Source: Carpediemonas membranifera
Lineage: Eukaryota > Fornicata
Length of the DNA stretch: 64,000 bases
Direction: 5' to 3'
NCBI GenBank assembly: GCA_019828565.1
Contig: JAHDYR010000015.1
Coordinates: forward strand, 186,001-250,000
Each line of letters begins with the position of its first letter. Position 1 is the first letter of the stretch. The position numbers and the translations under genes were made by a program. The notes below the pieces were generated by a model that made no database searches, was not told the DNA's origin, and worked only from the letters and a program-made list of their open reading frames with translations. This document shows, piece by piece, positions 44,085 through 52,604 of this stretch.

Positions 44085-44864
44085 ATGAGTTCACCACATT
44101 TGGTTCCTGTTACACCCATTAGCCCGCCTGGCGACTACCACCAAGGCCCAGGCATTGCCGCAGCTAAGGTTCAGCCTTCTAAGGTACCTGATTCCCCTCT
44201 TGGCCCTCATGCCGGTCACCTCCAAGGCCCAGGCATTGCCGCGGCGGAGCCCCAGACCCCTAGAGAGGGCTGGGGGTCGGATTCTTCCACCACATCGTCC
44301 TCTGTGGAGGATCTGCCCCCCGGGTCGTTGGCATTGCCTTCCTCCCGCAGCGCCCGCGCCTCTGCTCCCAACCTGGTGGGATGGGGCCTCAGGAGTCCTC
44401 AACGCCGACTCTTCCGCTCCTTCCAGGGGAAAGCCGTCCCCCGCCGCCTCCAGCTGGCCCGGTCCCCTGCTTCCCCCGGTCCTCACAACGGCGAGGGCGC
44501 TGCCCCGTTTGTCACGCCATTGGCTTCCTCCCCAGCTGGGGCTCGCACCGTTCGTCAGCCTGTGGCTCCGCTTGCGTCAGCCCTCGACGCTCTCAGCACT
44601 TTGGATCGCATCGCCATGGACTGGCACTCGTGTGCCTATGCCTTCGTGGACATGCTTCATGAGGGGACCGACGAGGATCAGCCTGTCGAGAACCTACAGG
44701 CCATTTTGGCATTCCAGCGCACTTCTCAGTCCCAGATGGTTATGTATCGCAGCAGCAGGGGCGCTCTTGAGCGGGCCCTTAGGCAGTATGTCCCTTCGGT
44801 TTCCCATTTCCTTGCCGACGGAAGCCCCTCAGTGGAGTTCCTGGGCGCCGGGACTCCTCAGTAA
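44085..44864 (+). CDS. NLR-1b antisense ORF (intact, 259 aa)
   Basis: MSSPHLVPVTPISPP to LGAGTPQ is open throughout; the frame is also open upstream from 43,992 without changing the chosen ATG. It is the reference copy of the antisense protein. Low-complexity Pro/Ser N-half with a repeated QGPGIAAA, C-half homologous to NLR-2 38,114-38,845. It is divergent from ORF1 with about 130 bp between starts. Confidence 0.65.
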   Translation: MSSPHLVPVTPISPPGDYHQGPGIAAAKVQPSKVPDSPLGPHAGHLQGPGIAAAEPQTPREGWGSDSSTTSSSVEDLPPGSLALPSSRSARASAPNLVGWGLRSPQRRLFRSFQGKAVPRRLQLARSPASPGPHNGEGAAPFVTPLASSPAGARTVRQPVAPLASALDALSTLDRIAMDWHSCAYAFVDMLHEGTDEDQPVENLQAILAFQRTSQSQMVMYRSSRGALERALRQYVPSVSHFLADGSPSVEFLGAGTPQ

Positions 44865-45033
44865 ACACCCAGGGTTGAATGGGGGGTTGAGACCATGTTG
44901 CTGCTGTTCCTTGCGGTATCTGCCTACCACTCGGGTTGCTGGGCCCCGGCATTCTCCCCCTTCTCCCAGCGGGGAGCGCGGCCACAGGGCGCCATTTGGG
45001 TTTCCCTCCAGTTGCGCGTCATTCCTACTAAAT

Positions 45034-45606
45034 TCATGAGTTCATACCTTGGTTTCGGCTTGGTTGCAGTGGTGAGGGCCCTTGGCATGTTGCTGGGGGC
45101 TCCTCTGGACGTTCTTTGCCCTGTGGGTTGAGGAACGTCCGGGCGGTAAGCTTCCCTTGGTCATTTGGATGGTAATATCCCATCAGACCGCTCACCGGGG
45201 GCTCCATGCCCATACGGGTTTCGTTGCCCCAGAGGGTGCACTTTAGGGAGCACAGAGAACCAACCCAAGCACAGCGCCCGTCCGCTAGCGGGTTATACAA
45301 GGCAGGCAGGGTGGTTTCAGGGGCGACGGCTCGTGCCTCCGGCGCTCGCATCTTCCAGTTTTCTGCCACCGGCCCGTTTCGCTTCCGTTTGACTTGGTCT
45401 CCGGCGATCTCATCGAGGAGGCTAGAGAGAGGCCTCGTCCGCCCTATGGGTAGAAGTGGTAAAGAGTTATGCTGTTCCTGCTGGTATTCCCCGAGCAGGA
45501 GAACTCCCGATGCTGAATTGACCAAAATGTGGCATTCCGCGCTATAGGTCACCGCCGCTCTGTTTTGAGCTCTATAAACCTCGAAAGAATCGCCAATGGC
45601 TATCAT
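45034..45606 (-). CDS. NLR-1b 5'-proximal ORF (190 aa)
   Basis: Almost identical to 27,153-27,725 and open. See that entry for the weak NLR-2 match. No domain recognised. Confidence 0.5.
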   Translation of the reverse strand: MIAIGDSFEVYRAQNRAAVTYSAECHILVNSASGVLLLGEYQQEQHNSLPLLPIGRTRPLSSLLDEIAGDQVKRKRNGPVAENWKMRAPEARAVAPETTLPALYNPLADGRCAWVGSLCSLKCTLWGNETRMGMEPPVSGLMGYYHPNDQGKLTARTFLNPQGKERPEEPPATCQGPSPLQPSRNQGMNS

Positions 45607-45669
45607 TCCTCGGCGCTTGGCTTTGTTCCGGTTGGTGATTCCAACTTTCCATACCGGACATTTTAACTG

Positions 45670-47156
45670 GCGGGGCTAGCGTAAGGCGATGAGGAAGGTC
45701 GGATGACGCCTTGGTCGAGGAGGCTCTCGACTTCACGCTGGATTACCTCTGCGAGGGCGGGTGAGAGACGGCGAGGCGGGAAAGGGGCGATATCTCGGCC
45801 CTCCATCAGCTCGATCTTGAATTCGTCGACGTCGATGGCACCGGGGAGGTCGTCCCTGAAGAGGTCAGGGAACGCGTTGACGACATTGGCCACGGCGCGA
45901 GGAAGCAGAGGCGTATCCTCGGGGTCGTCATGGAGGGGTGGCGCGTTGTCGCCCACCTCCTCGGGGGCGGGCTTGAGGTTGCCCAGCATGTTGATGAGGC
46001 CCGTCTCATGAAGGGTCTGCACGCCCAAAATAGCTTCCTCGCCGGTGGCGTGCACCAAGAAGTCCGCTGTAATCGTCAGCGGGCTGTCGAGGAACAGTGT
46101 CAGTGTGACGTTGCGAGCGACAAGAGTGCATCGGGCGGGACCTCCTGCGGTGTCTAGATCGACATCCATGGGGACCGTTTTGAGTCCTAGGTCCTCGACC
46201 GTCGTTGGGTCGACGAAGTTGTGCGTAGCGCCTGTGTCGAGCAGGACTGTGGAGATCGGGTTGTCATCACCGATAGTCGCTTCGACGCGTGGGGGTGCGA
46301 TGGCATCGGTAGTATCAGAGTGGACTGTGTCAGAGTGGGGCTCGACCAAATCTGGAGATACGATATCGCGAGATACGATATCGCGAGATTCGATATCGCG
46401 GGATCCGATCTTCTTTGCCTCAGCCTTGATCGGCGTAAGACGGATGGGGTTGCGGCGCATCCCCGTAGGGAAGAAATGGGGATGGCGGCTGTTCGGGCAG
46501 TTCGGGCGCATGTGGCCCTCGTGGCCGCATCCGTGGCACTTGACGGGTCCATGGTGCGGTGCGGTAGGGCGCTCGCGTCGGGCGGCGGGCGCCGCCGTGG
46601 CGCGTTCGGCGGAGGTAGCATGGTTGTCCTGCAAGCCGAGCTGTTCGCGGGCGGCGATAAGCTCGTCGAGCTCAGTGATGGCATGGTTGCAGGCGTCATC
46701 GAAGCTGCCGGGCTCCATGAGCTTAACGCGGCTCTGTAGAAGCGGAGGCAGCGAGCGCACGAATAGCTTGCGCTGTTGAGCGGCGGATGGACGGGTGTCG
46801 TCGTCGCACAGCTCGAGGTTACGTTGGAAAGCGGCGATGTGCTGAAGAAGCGCTATGGGCGTCTTGGTGTGGAGATGGAGGCGCTCTAGGGCGCGGTGGG
46901 CTTCGATTTGCGCGTTGAATCGGAAGAACTCGTCCGTAATACGGCCGAAGATGTCGGCGTCGTCGAGTTCATTGAGATCGACGCGGATGCCGATGATGCG
47001 GGCTACAGTGGGGCTGATGAAGGTAATACGCGGTGGAATGGCTAGATTAAGGGCGGTGGCTTGTGCGACATAGAGGTCGTAAGCATCGAGGAAGCGGAAA
47101 AAGGAAATCCTGTCCAAAGAGGACAAGAAAGGGACTTGCAAGTGTGTGTTGTTCAT
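45670..47156 (-). pseudogene. Gypsy B gag-protease-RT start, truncated
   Basis: The ATG at 47,156 (MNNTHLQVPFLSS) starts a gag with a helical capsid-like region, a CHGCGHEGHMRPNC CCHC zinc knuckle near residue 225, and then an aspartic protease VLLDTGATHNFVD. It ends in the RT entrance (LDQGVIRPSSSPYASP) where NLR-1b begins. Between knuckle and protease lies a tandem of about four RDI(V/E)S units encoded by a palindromic repeat (46,362-46,410). The rest of pol is missing. The downstream gypsy C is a different element, because both fragments include the RT entrance. Confidence 0.85.
46362..46410. repeat. Palindromic ~15-bp tandem repeat in gypsy B
   Basis: Units close to CGATATCGCGAGATA repeat about 3.5 times. 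Each contains the palindromes GATATC and TCGCGA. It encodes SRDIVSRDI in the linker before protease. Confidence 0.6.
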
Positions 47157-47369
47157 TTGAGAGAGTACTGTTCTCGCGAACGGAGACAACAAAGAAAAAA
47201 CTTTCTGGGAGGATACTGGCCTTGAAATCGGTCAGATGCAAAGCCTCCTTGCGGTGGTGACTGAATGGAGGAAGACGCTGGAGCCAGACAAGCAAGAGCC
47301 TCAGGAGGAAGGCGCCGATAAGCAAAAGAGGTTGGCGTCTTGGGTGGCCAGGTCGATAAATGTTATGAG

Positions 47370-47990
47370 TCACTCGCACATGCCCTGTGGGATGGATTGC
47401 GGGCACCGTGGCGGCCAGACGTCTCGCGGTCGGCTGTCACCCTCGCCCCAAAGGGCAAGCAGACGAGGGCGAAGAGACAGAAGAAGCAAATGATTCGGAT
47501 TGATTCTGGCGAAGTCTTGGCTTGATAGCGGACTCCCGCGACGAACGCCTCCACGAGTTGCTTGGCTTAAGGCTGCAGCTCGCCGAAGTATGAACACGTC
47601 TCCTTGAATGTCAGCACGTATTTTCTCGACGAGATTGCCCGACTCGGAGCAATTCAGCTTCTTCAGCCATTCGATGGCCTCTAGCTCGTCGAGAGGTTGG
47701 AACATCTTGTTAATCAGGTCGATAAACTCCTCGTTCCACTCCGTATCACGATCGGGGTCATGCTCATCCATCGGTTCATCCACCACCTGAAGAAAAGAGC
47801 CCAGCATGGGAGAACGGCACTTAAACGTTTCGAGCACTTCGTTTGACACCAGGTCGAAAATAGCAATCGGATCACGGCACCTAGCAGCATAAGCATGCCA
47901 GGACTTAACCATATGGCGCCACTCCGCCACAGAGACCTTATTAAGGTAGGGTGCGTAGTTCAGTACTGTTTCCGGTATTGCTGTTTTCAA
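47370..47990 (-). pseudogene. Orphan gene without clear start, 3' end altered
   Basis: I do not recognise the protein (AIPETVLNYAPYLNKVSVAEW ... EEFIDLINKMFQPLDELEAIEW). The frame is open from a stop at about 48,004 but the first ATG is internal (WRHMVKSW). The last 50 residues lose protein-like composition, as if the true 3' end were replaced by gypsy B flank. The sequence EVLETFKCRSPMLGSF and its acidic, helical character are compatible with a retroelement gag, but this is weak. It is divergent from 48,062. Confidence 0.4.
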
Positions 47991-48061
47991 GTGAAAATGA
48001 CCAGTAGATCAATAAAACACACCTATTTCGAAACAGTGATCAGATCAATTGAAAACAGGCA
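47981..48061. promoter_or_regulatory. Divergent spacer with CTGTTTTCAA inverted repeat
   Basis: CTGTTTTCAA (47,981-47,990) and TTGAAAACAG (48,049-48,058) form a perfect 10-bp inverted repeat around the spacer of two divergent genes, an arrangement also seen at MGE promoters. Confidence 0.4.
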
Positions 48062-48837
48062 ATGGTGGAACTAGAAATCGCAATCAAGAAGAACCGCACT
48101 CAGTCGTTCAAGAAGGTGAAGAAGGATGTTAACCTTACACAGTTGTCCCCAGAAGAGTTTCTAGACACTGTCTCGGAGATAGTGACTGAATACAGCGATG
48201 CTGATGGCACAAGCTTGGCGATGAAGACTAAGAGCGCTGAGTACCTGATCATCAAGTTCGCCGCAAACGCAAGAAACAGCCTTCCGACATCTCCGCGACT
48301 GATTGGTCAAGATTCCAGAAGTACGCAACTCCTTCGGTGAGCGTCTATGTCCGCAGCCATCCAACAACAACAGCAGCAGCACGTCGCGAGGCCCAACAGG
48401 CAGAGCGCCAGCAGCAATTGGAGGCGACTAGACAACTGCATGCTTCGAACCGCGCTGCGATTGTCGCTGCACACGGCAGCACACCCATCAACGACGCAGC
48501 CCTCACGATATGGGCCTTCCAAATGGGCCAGAACACCGCCATAAGTCCGTTTAACCCCTCCGATGGAGATTTATTTGCCCGTTATCGTCCAGGCGCTGCA
48601 CCAATGCCTGTACGCCGCAACGCATTGGGAACTCGCCGACCTGTACGGCCCGCTGGTCAGCAAGACATCCTGCTCCCTGTCCCTCTGAGTCCTCTTGATG
48701 AGGTTGTGGCGATCCTACAACGGGAATCGCAAGGCGAGGGTCCTGTCTCCCCCGTCCGCCCCCCTCCACCCCCCATTGCGAGCCTTGCTATTCCAGATGA
48801 GGAGCATGTCGACTCTGAGCACGACCATGATGATTAA
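48062..48837 (+). CDS. Orphan gene, possible 20-nt intron
   Basis: The ATG at 48,062 opens MVELEIAIKKNRTQSF, followed by LTQLSPEEFLDTVSEIVTEY. The frame changes at 48,337. Removing 20 nt (48,337-48,356, GTGAGCGTCT...CCGCAG) restores one frame that continues HPTTTAAARREAQQAERQQQ and a Pro-rich, acidic tail (PPPPPIASLAIPDEEHV). GTGAGC is a good donor, but a 20-nt intron is shorter than the others here, so an indel is equally possible. No family recognised. It converges with the transposase at 48,844. Confidence 0.4.
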
Positions 48838-48843
48838 AGATGT

Positions 48844-49515
48844 TTACTTGTGGCTGACTTCAAAGAAGGTGTCGTGGTAGCCGTGATGGCTGAAGAGGCT
48901 GTGGTTATTGGGGTGGCATGCCTCAGTGAACACGAGGCGAAGAGTGTTGAGCGGGTCTGTCTCGTAAATGGCCCGGCTACGTGCAAGGCGGCTCTTGATG
49001 ATTCCAAACGTCTGCTTTATCGGGTTGAGGTGCGGGCTGTAAGGCGGAAGGAAGATCAGTTTCGCCCCGACTTGCTCGATGGCGGTCCTAAGCTCTGGGA
49101 GCTTGTGTATACGTGCGTTGTCAATAATCACGATGCTATTGGGTCCAGGCCATGGCGAAAGCCGGTAGTATACGTCCTTCAAGAACGCATAGTAGAAGGA
49201 GTGGGAGGTGAATGTTCCTTCCGTTATCGAATGGGCCAAGAACCCTTCGCTGTTCTGCCATGCGCAGATTGAATACCGCTGGCCGCGGGCAAAGGACAAT
49301 ACGATCTTGCAGCGCTCGCCCTTTCGTGAGTAGCCACGCAGACGGCGGCCGGCCCTTAGATCTTTGGCGGTCTCGTCGCCGAACACAAGCTGATCCATGC
49401 CCTGGTATAGAGGGTAGAGCTCGTTGACGAACCGGTTAAACTCCCACTTGCGGGCTTCTTGGGCGCGGCGGTCGATCACCTTTCTGGTGAAGGTCTGGCC
49501 CTCTGGCGCGGCCAT
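48844..49515 (-). pseudogene. Tc1/mariner-IS630-type transposase, N-truncated, catalytic E changed
   Basis: The 223-aa frame has LVFGDETAKDLR (first Asp), IVIIDNARIHK (second Asp) and FLPPYSPHLNPIKQTFGIIK. In this superfamily the last motif is normally LNPIE; here the Glu position is Lys (AAG for GAG). The N-terminal DNA-binding helix-turn-helix domains are absent. The enzyme should be inactive. No matching TIR pair was found around it. Confidence 0.8.
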
Positions 49516-49528
49516 ACTGTGAAAGTCG

Positions 49529-49566
49529 GTAGATAATCTAGGGCCTAAAAACCCTAGATTATCTAC
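49529..49566. repeat. Perfect 15-bp inverted repeat
   Basis: GTAGATAATCTAGGG (49,529-49,543) and CCCTAGATTATCTAC (49,552-49,566) around an 8-nt loop, just upstream of the transposase. It may be a remnant of element ends. Confidence 0.6.
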
Positions 49567-50087
49567 GGTTGCAAGAAAAAATGAACTCGACGATGAGCCG
49601 GAGCTGGATCTTCAAAGTGGTATGGTAGTACTTGGCTATACCTAAGCAATACGCATGCGCAGTATCAAACTTTAAATCTTGCTAGAAAAAAGTAACATAG
49701 GGACAAATTCGAATTGAGAGTTGAGACTCAAAAAACGGGCAGGGGGGAGGAAATGGCCCATAGGTACGCCTTATGGGTCGCTTCCTCCCCTCTGCCCCTT
49801 TTTTTATCGCAAAATCGATTTGCCGGATTTGACACACGTTTGATGTGATCAAAATGGATTTGATAGACATGGGTCCAGATCATGCAGTTGGCCATCCTGA
49901 AGCGCTAGGGCAGCCTGCAGACCGCAGCAATGCCTCTGCTGAATGCCCTTCATGCCTGACGGACTGTCAGGGTCCTACCCATTGTTTACATAGTTGATAT
50001 ATTTATTATTGCCATATTTACCACAGCAGGGTCAAACCCTCTCTTCTTTGCTTTTACTAAAAGTTCTTCTAAGTCTTGACAGACCAC
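49567..50087. other. Non-coding stretch with strong hairpin; probable gypsy D 5' LTR at its right end
   Basis: No gene. At 49,733-49,805 a ~28-bp imperfect stem (GGGCAGGGGGGAGGAA ... TTCCTCCCCTCTGCCC) ends in a T run. The right end (…AGACCACA at 50,088) looks like an LTR end because a 12-bp palindrome follows, but the LTR start cannot be set without the 3' copy. Confidence 0.4.
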
Positions 50088-50099
50088 AATACTAGTATT
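50088..50099. promoter_or_regulatory. Palindrome at gypsy D leader (AATACTAGTATT)
   Basis: A perfect 12-bp palindrome starts on the A of a CACA terminus, 12 bp before the gag ATG, exactly as in gypsy A and TSR. Confidence 0.5.
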
Positions 50100-50110
50100 C
50101 CCCTTTCATC

Positions 50111-50507
50111 ATGACATTTAAGAACAAAGAAAAAGCGGTTCCCCCGCTATTCCGCGACCCTTCAATGAAGGCGTTGCTTGATTTTTACCTTCACCTCCAA
50201 ACGTACCGTTCCCTCGGCGGTAAGGCCGATATCTCCGAACTCGTCGATCCATCTATCGCTGACTATGTCTCGCAATGCATCGACGAGGCCGGTAACTCCG
50301 AAGACGATGATTACGTACCGTTACTGATGGCAACTACCGAGCGCCGCCGTCAAAAGCGCAACTTCAGCGATCTACGAATCCTCAAGCGCCTAGGCAGCGT
50401 ACTGCGTCCCAGCAGATCCACCGCTCAGCTCGATCTTTTCCGTCTACGCGCCAAGACCTTCGACCCCGTCGAGGTCAATAACGTCAATCGGAAGTTCAAG
50501 GCGCTCC
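50111..50507 (+). pseudogene. Gypsy D gag N-terminal part (interrupted by MGE-B)
   Basis: MTFKNKEKAVPPLFRDP begins a ~132-residue segment that runs into the MGE-B left TIR. Removing MGE-B together with one copy of a CC dinucleotide joins this frame to the gag frame at 61,044 without a shift (…RKFKAL then QLLVNPDVPED). This is the best evidence that both flanks are one gene and that MGE-B is an insertion. Confidence 0.65.
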
Positions 50508-50557
50508 CATACTGTAAGAATGGCTAGAGTCTCCCGGGAGATACCCTGGAGATACTC
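50508..50557. repeat. MGE-B left TIR
   Basis: Matches the reverse complement of 60,994-61,043 at 49 of 50 positions. It contains the palindrome TCTCCCGGGAGA and a direct repeat of GGAGATAC. Confidence 0.85.
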
Positions 50558-50659
50558 CAAAAAGTGCAAGAAAAAATGAGATTCACTAGAATCTGTTTCA
50601 CATTTCACATATTTCACAAGAATATGTGAAATGAGAAGCAAAGCTAGTGAATGTCATTT

Positions 50660-50875
50660 TTACTTGTCCCTCATCGTCTGTATGGCATCTATAAACAAAT
50701 CGCGTATCTCTTGCAGCAGAAACTCTGTGTCATTCACCTTTTTGTTGATTTCTTCTTCCTTTCGCAAGCCCTGAGCAGTTTTTCGGATTATTTGGTAAGA
50801 ATCTTGTACTTTGGCAACTTCCACGAGCCCTGACGTTACCGTTTCTACCTTTTGGTGGCTAGTTGCTCGAATCAT
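50660..50875 (-). CDS. MGE-B small coiled-coil ORF (71 aa)
   Basis: MIRATSHQKVETVTSG, then a heptad-rich helix (IIRKTAQGLRKEEEINKKVND). It is the first frame inside the left TIR and is divergent from the PHD gene. The MGE-A counterpart would be outside the window, so conservation cannot be tested. It could be chance. Confidence 0.35.
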   Translation of the reverse strand: MIRATSHQKVETVTSGLVEVAKVQDSYQIIRKTAQGLRKEEEINKKVNDTEFLLQEIRDLFIDAIQTMRDK

Positions 50876-50980
50876 GATCGACAAATGTCGCAGTTTTAGG
50901 TATTGTCAATGCCAGGAGTCTACGTAAATAGACAAATGTAACAACGTAAACAGCTTGGATAGAAATAATAACATATTCTC

Positions 50981-52204
50981 ATGAATTCAGAAGTGTCTGT
51001 ACCAGAACCTATTGCTGCTACGCCCCCCATCAGACAGTATGGCAACAGTAAGCTCGCAAATCTCCGTCGTTCATTTGTTACAGCCGTTGTTTCTTCAGTA
51101 TTTGAGGACGACGAGGCAACTGACCTCGGCTTGAGTGCACGCGACATCCATAAGGTACTTCTGGAGGTCCAGCGCAGGGTCGCCGCCGAATGCCCTGGGT
51201 TCAAGTCAATTGAACTCCGGGAACAGGTCAGGCGGACGACTGTTGTCGGCGTTACTACGTTTATAACAGCAGTTAGACCCTCTGCGGAGTACAATGGCTC
51301 TGTCATGCAGCACATTGCTGTCCGTAGTCAGCCCTGCCATGCCGAGTTCCGCCAGATGCTCTCAGAAGTTCTCTCAGATGCTGGACTGAACGATGTTTCC
51401 GACTCAATCAGCCTTGAGAACTTGCCTGTGATCAACCGGGTGAGATATAAGCCTGTCAAGCAAAAGGCAACGGTCAAATCGACCCCGACTACGATGATCA
51501 AGGCAGAGATCCCACCGATACGGTCGACTACGCAACTGTCTTCACTTGGTGTTGGTGATGAAGCAGACACACCTCAGTCAACGACAGATCGATCGGTGCC
51601 GGTTCGGAAGAAGATCGTCTTTGACGACGAGGAAGCCAAGCGACCCAGGCTTGGTGACGACGATCTGCAGCAGGTGTCTAACAACGTGTCCGATGCTGTT
51701 GTTGACCGTATTAAGGTCCTGATCAACGACGTTGTCTCAGAGACCCGTGTGAGAGACCCGCCTACCGAACCCGAGACATGTAAGACGACTTTCCTTAGCC
51801 TTCATCAGCGCAAAATGCTATTTGGATGTTTTGTGTGTGGTACCCCCGAGTGGTTCTTCAATCCAGACGGCACTACGTTCAGGAGATGCTGTGCTTGCAA
51901 AGGTTTCCTGCACGAGCAATGTGTCAGGACGAAGGGCAAGAAGGACTACTGTCCCGCGTGCTATATTACCGGCTCTAGCAACAAGTGCCAGGCGTGCAAA
52001 AAGGGCCTAAGATCCAAGAACACGAAGAAAGCAGAAGAACAGGCTTCTACTCTTCTTTGCTGCCGAGGCTGTCACTGGTGGTACTGTGAGCATTGCTCTG
52101 AGGAAGTGCAGTACACCATTGATGGCAAGTTGTACATCGTTCCCCTCTGCAGCAAATGTAAGGTTGTCTATAAGCGAGTAGAGGGCATGAGACCGATTGT
52201 TTAG
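50981..52204 (+). CDS. MGE-B PHD/RING-type zinc-finger protein
   Basis: 407 aa, intact. The N-terminal two thirds are predicted soluble (ARDIHKVLLEVQRRVAAECPGF, then an acidic linker). The last 130 residues hold two Cys-rich modules: CFVCGTPEWF...RRCCACKGFLHEQC...YCPACYI, with the C4HC3-like spacing of PHD fingers, and CQACKKG...LLCCRGCHWWYCEHC...CSKC. PHD fingers usually read histone H3 tails, which fits the SET and GNAT genes nearby. The specificity is not predictable. It converges with the peptidase remnant 43 bp away. Confidence 0.7.
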   Translation: MNSEVSVPEPIAATPPIRQYGNSKLANLRRSFVTAVVSSVFEDDEATDLGLSARDIHKVLLEVQRRVAAECPGFKSIELREQVRRTTVVGVTTFITAVRPSAEYNGSVMQHIAVRSQPCHAEFRQMLSEVLSDAGLNDVSDSISLENLPVINRVRYKPVKQKATVKSTPTTMIKAEIPPIRSTTQLSSLGVGDEADTPQSTTDRSVPVRKKIVFDDEEAKRPRLGDDDLQQVSNNVSDAVVDRIKVLINDVVSETRVRDPPTEPETCKTTFLSLHQRKMLFGCFVCGTPEWFFNPDGTTFRRCCACKGFLHEQCVRTKGKKDYCPACYITGSSNKCQACKKGLRSKNTKKAEEQASTLLCCRGCHWWYCEHCSEEVQYTIDGKLYIVPLCSKCKVVYKRVEGMRPIV

Positions 52205-52247
52205 TGTTTAGTGAGAGATGATCATAAATTGTATATATATCTGTTTA

Positions 52248-52604
52248 CTACACGTCTCTCTCAAGCGCACGGGTCATCATGCTTATGTATCGATCATTCA
52301 TAAGTCTTCTCTGGTCGGTTCTTAACGGGTCATACTCGTTGACATCAGAAACGATGTCTTGCATTTCAGGAAGAGGAATGGGCCGGGCATAGCTAGTCTC
52401 AGACATGATGACCCTGGCCTCGTTGGGAAATGACAAGGAACCATTGGCTATAATCCGTCTTCCTGCTGAGCCAGGCGCGAAACGATAGCCAGAGAAGTAC
52501 TTCGTCAGAAAGAAAAGAGGATTGTCGAGGCATGTCACGCGGTAGAGCCAATAGGCGTCCTGGAGAACAAGCTCATGCGCCAGAACCTTCTCAGGAGTGA
52601 GGAG
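52248..52604 (-). pseudogene. MGE-B peptidase remnant (C-terminal third only)
   Basis: Only the part after the putative catalytic Cys remains (LTPEKVLAHELVLQDAYWLY to RALERDV). It shows the C-terminus missing from the MGE-A copy at the window edge. Upstream, at about 52,605, sequence passes directly into the SET gene. A deletion thus removed the peptidase N-terminus, the divergent promoter and the SET start codon. Confidence 0.75.

Larger units (their letters stand above)
42219..45669 (-). mobile_element. NLR-1b: 5' 3.45 kb of NLR-1, lacking the 3' end
   Basis: Nearly identical to 24,340-27,789, differing mainly by homopolymer lengths and a few substitutions. Its 5' terminus (at 45,669) is exactly that of NLR-1, but the 3' two thirds are missing. 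Target-primed insertion normally produces 5' truncation, so this copy was cut later by deletion or recombination. It lies between two different gypsy fragments: gypsy B (right) broken at SSPYASP in RT and gypsy C (left). Confidence 0.85.

Noticed and set aside
47157-47245. 5' LTR of gypsy B (TGTTCTCGCG...GATGCA)
   Set aside because: TG/CA ends and an AGTACT palindrome are suggestive, but the 3' copy is missing, so the boundaries cannot be confirmed.
50508-50557. Solo short LTR at 50,508-50,557
   Set aside because: The related sequence at 60,994 is inverted, not direct, and it bounds a gene block with a second syntenic copy. Terminal inverted repeat fits better.
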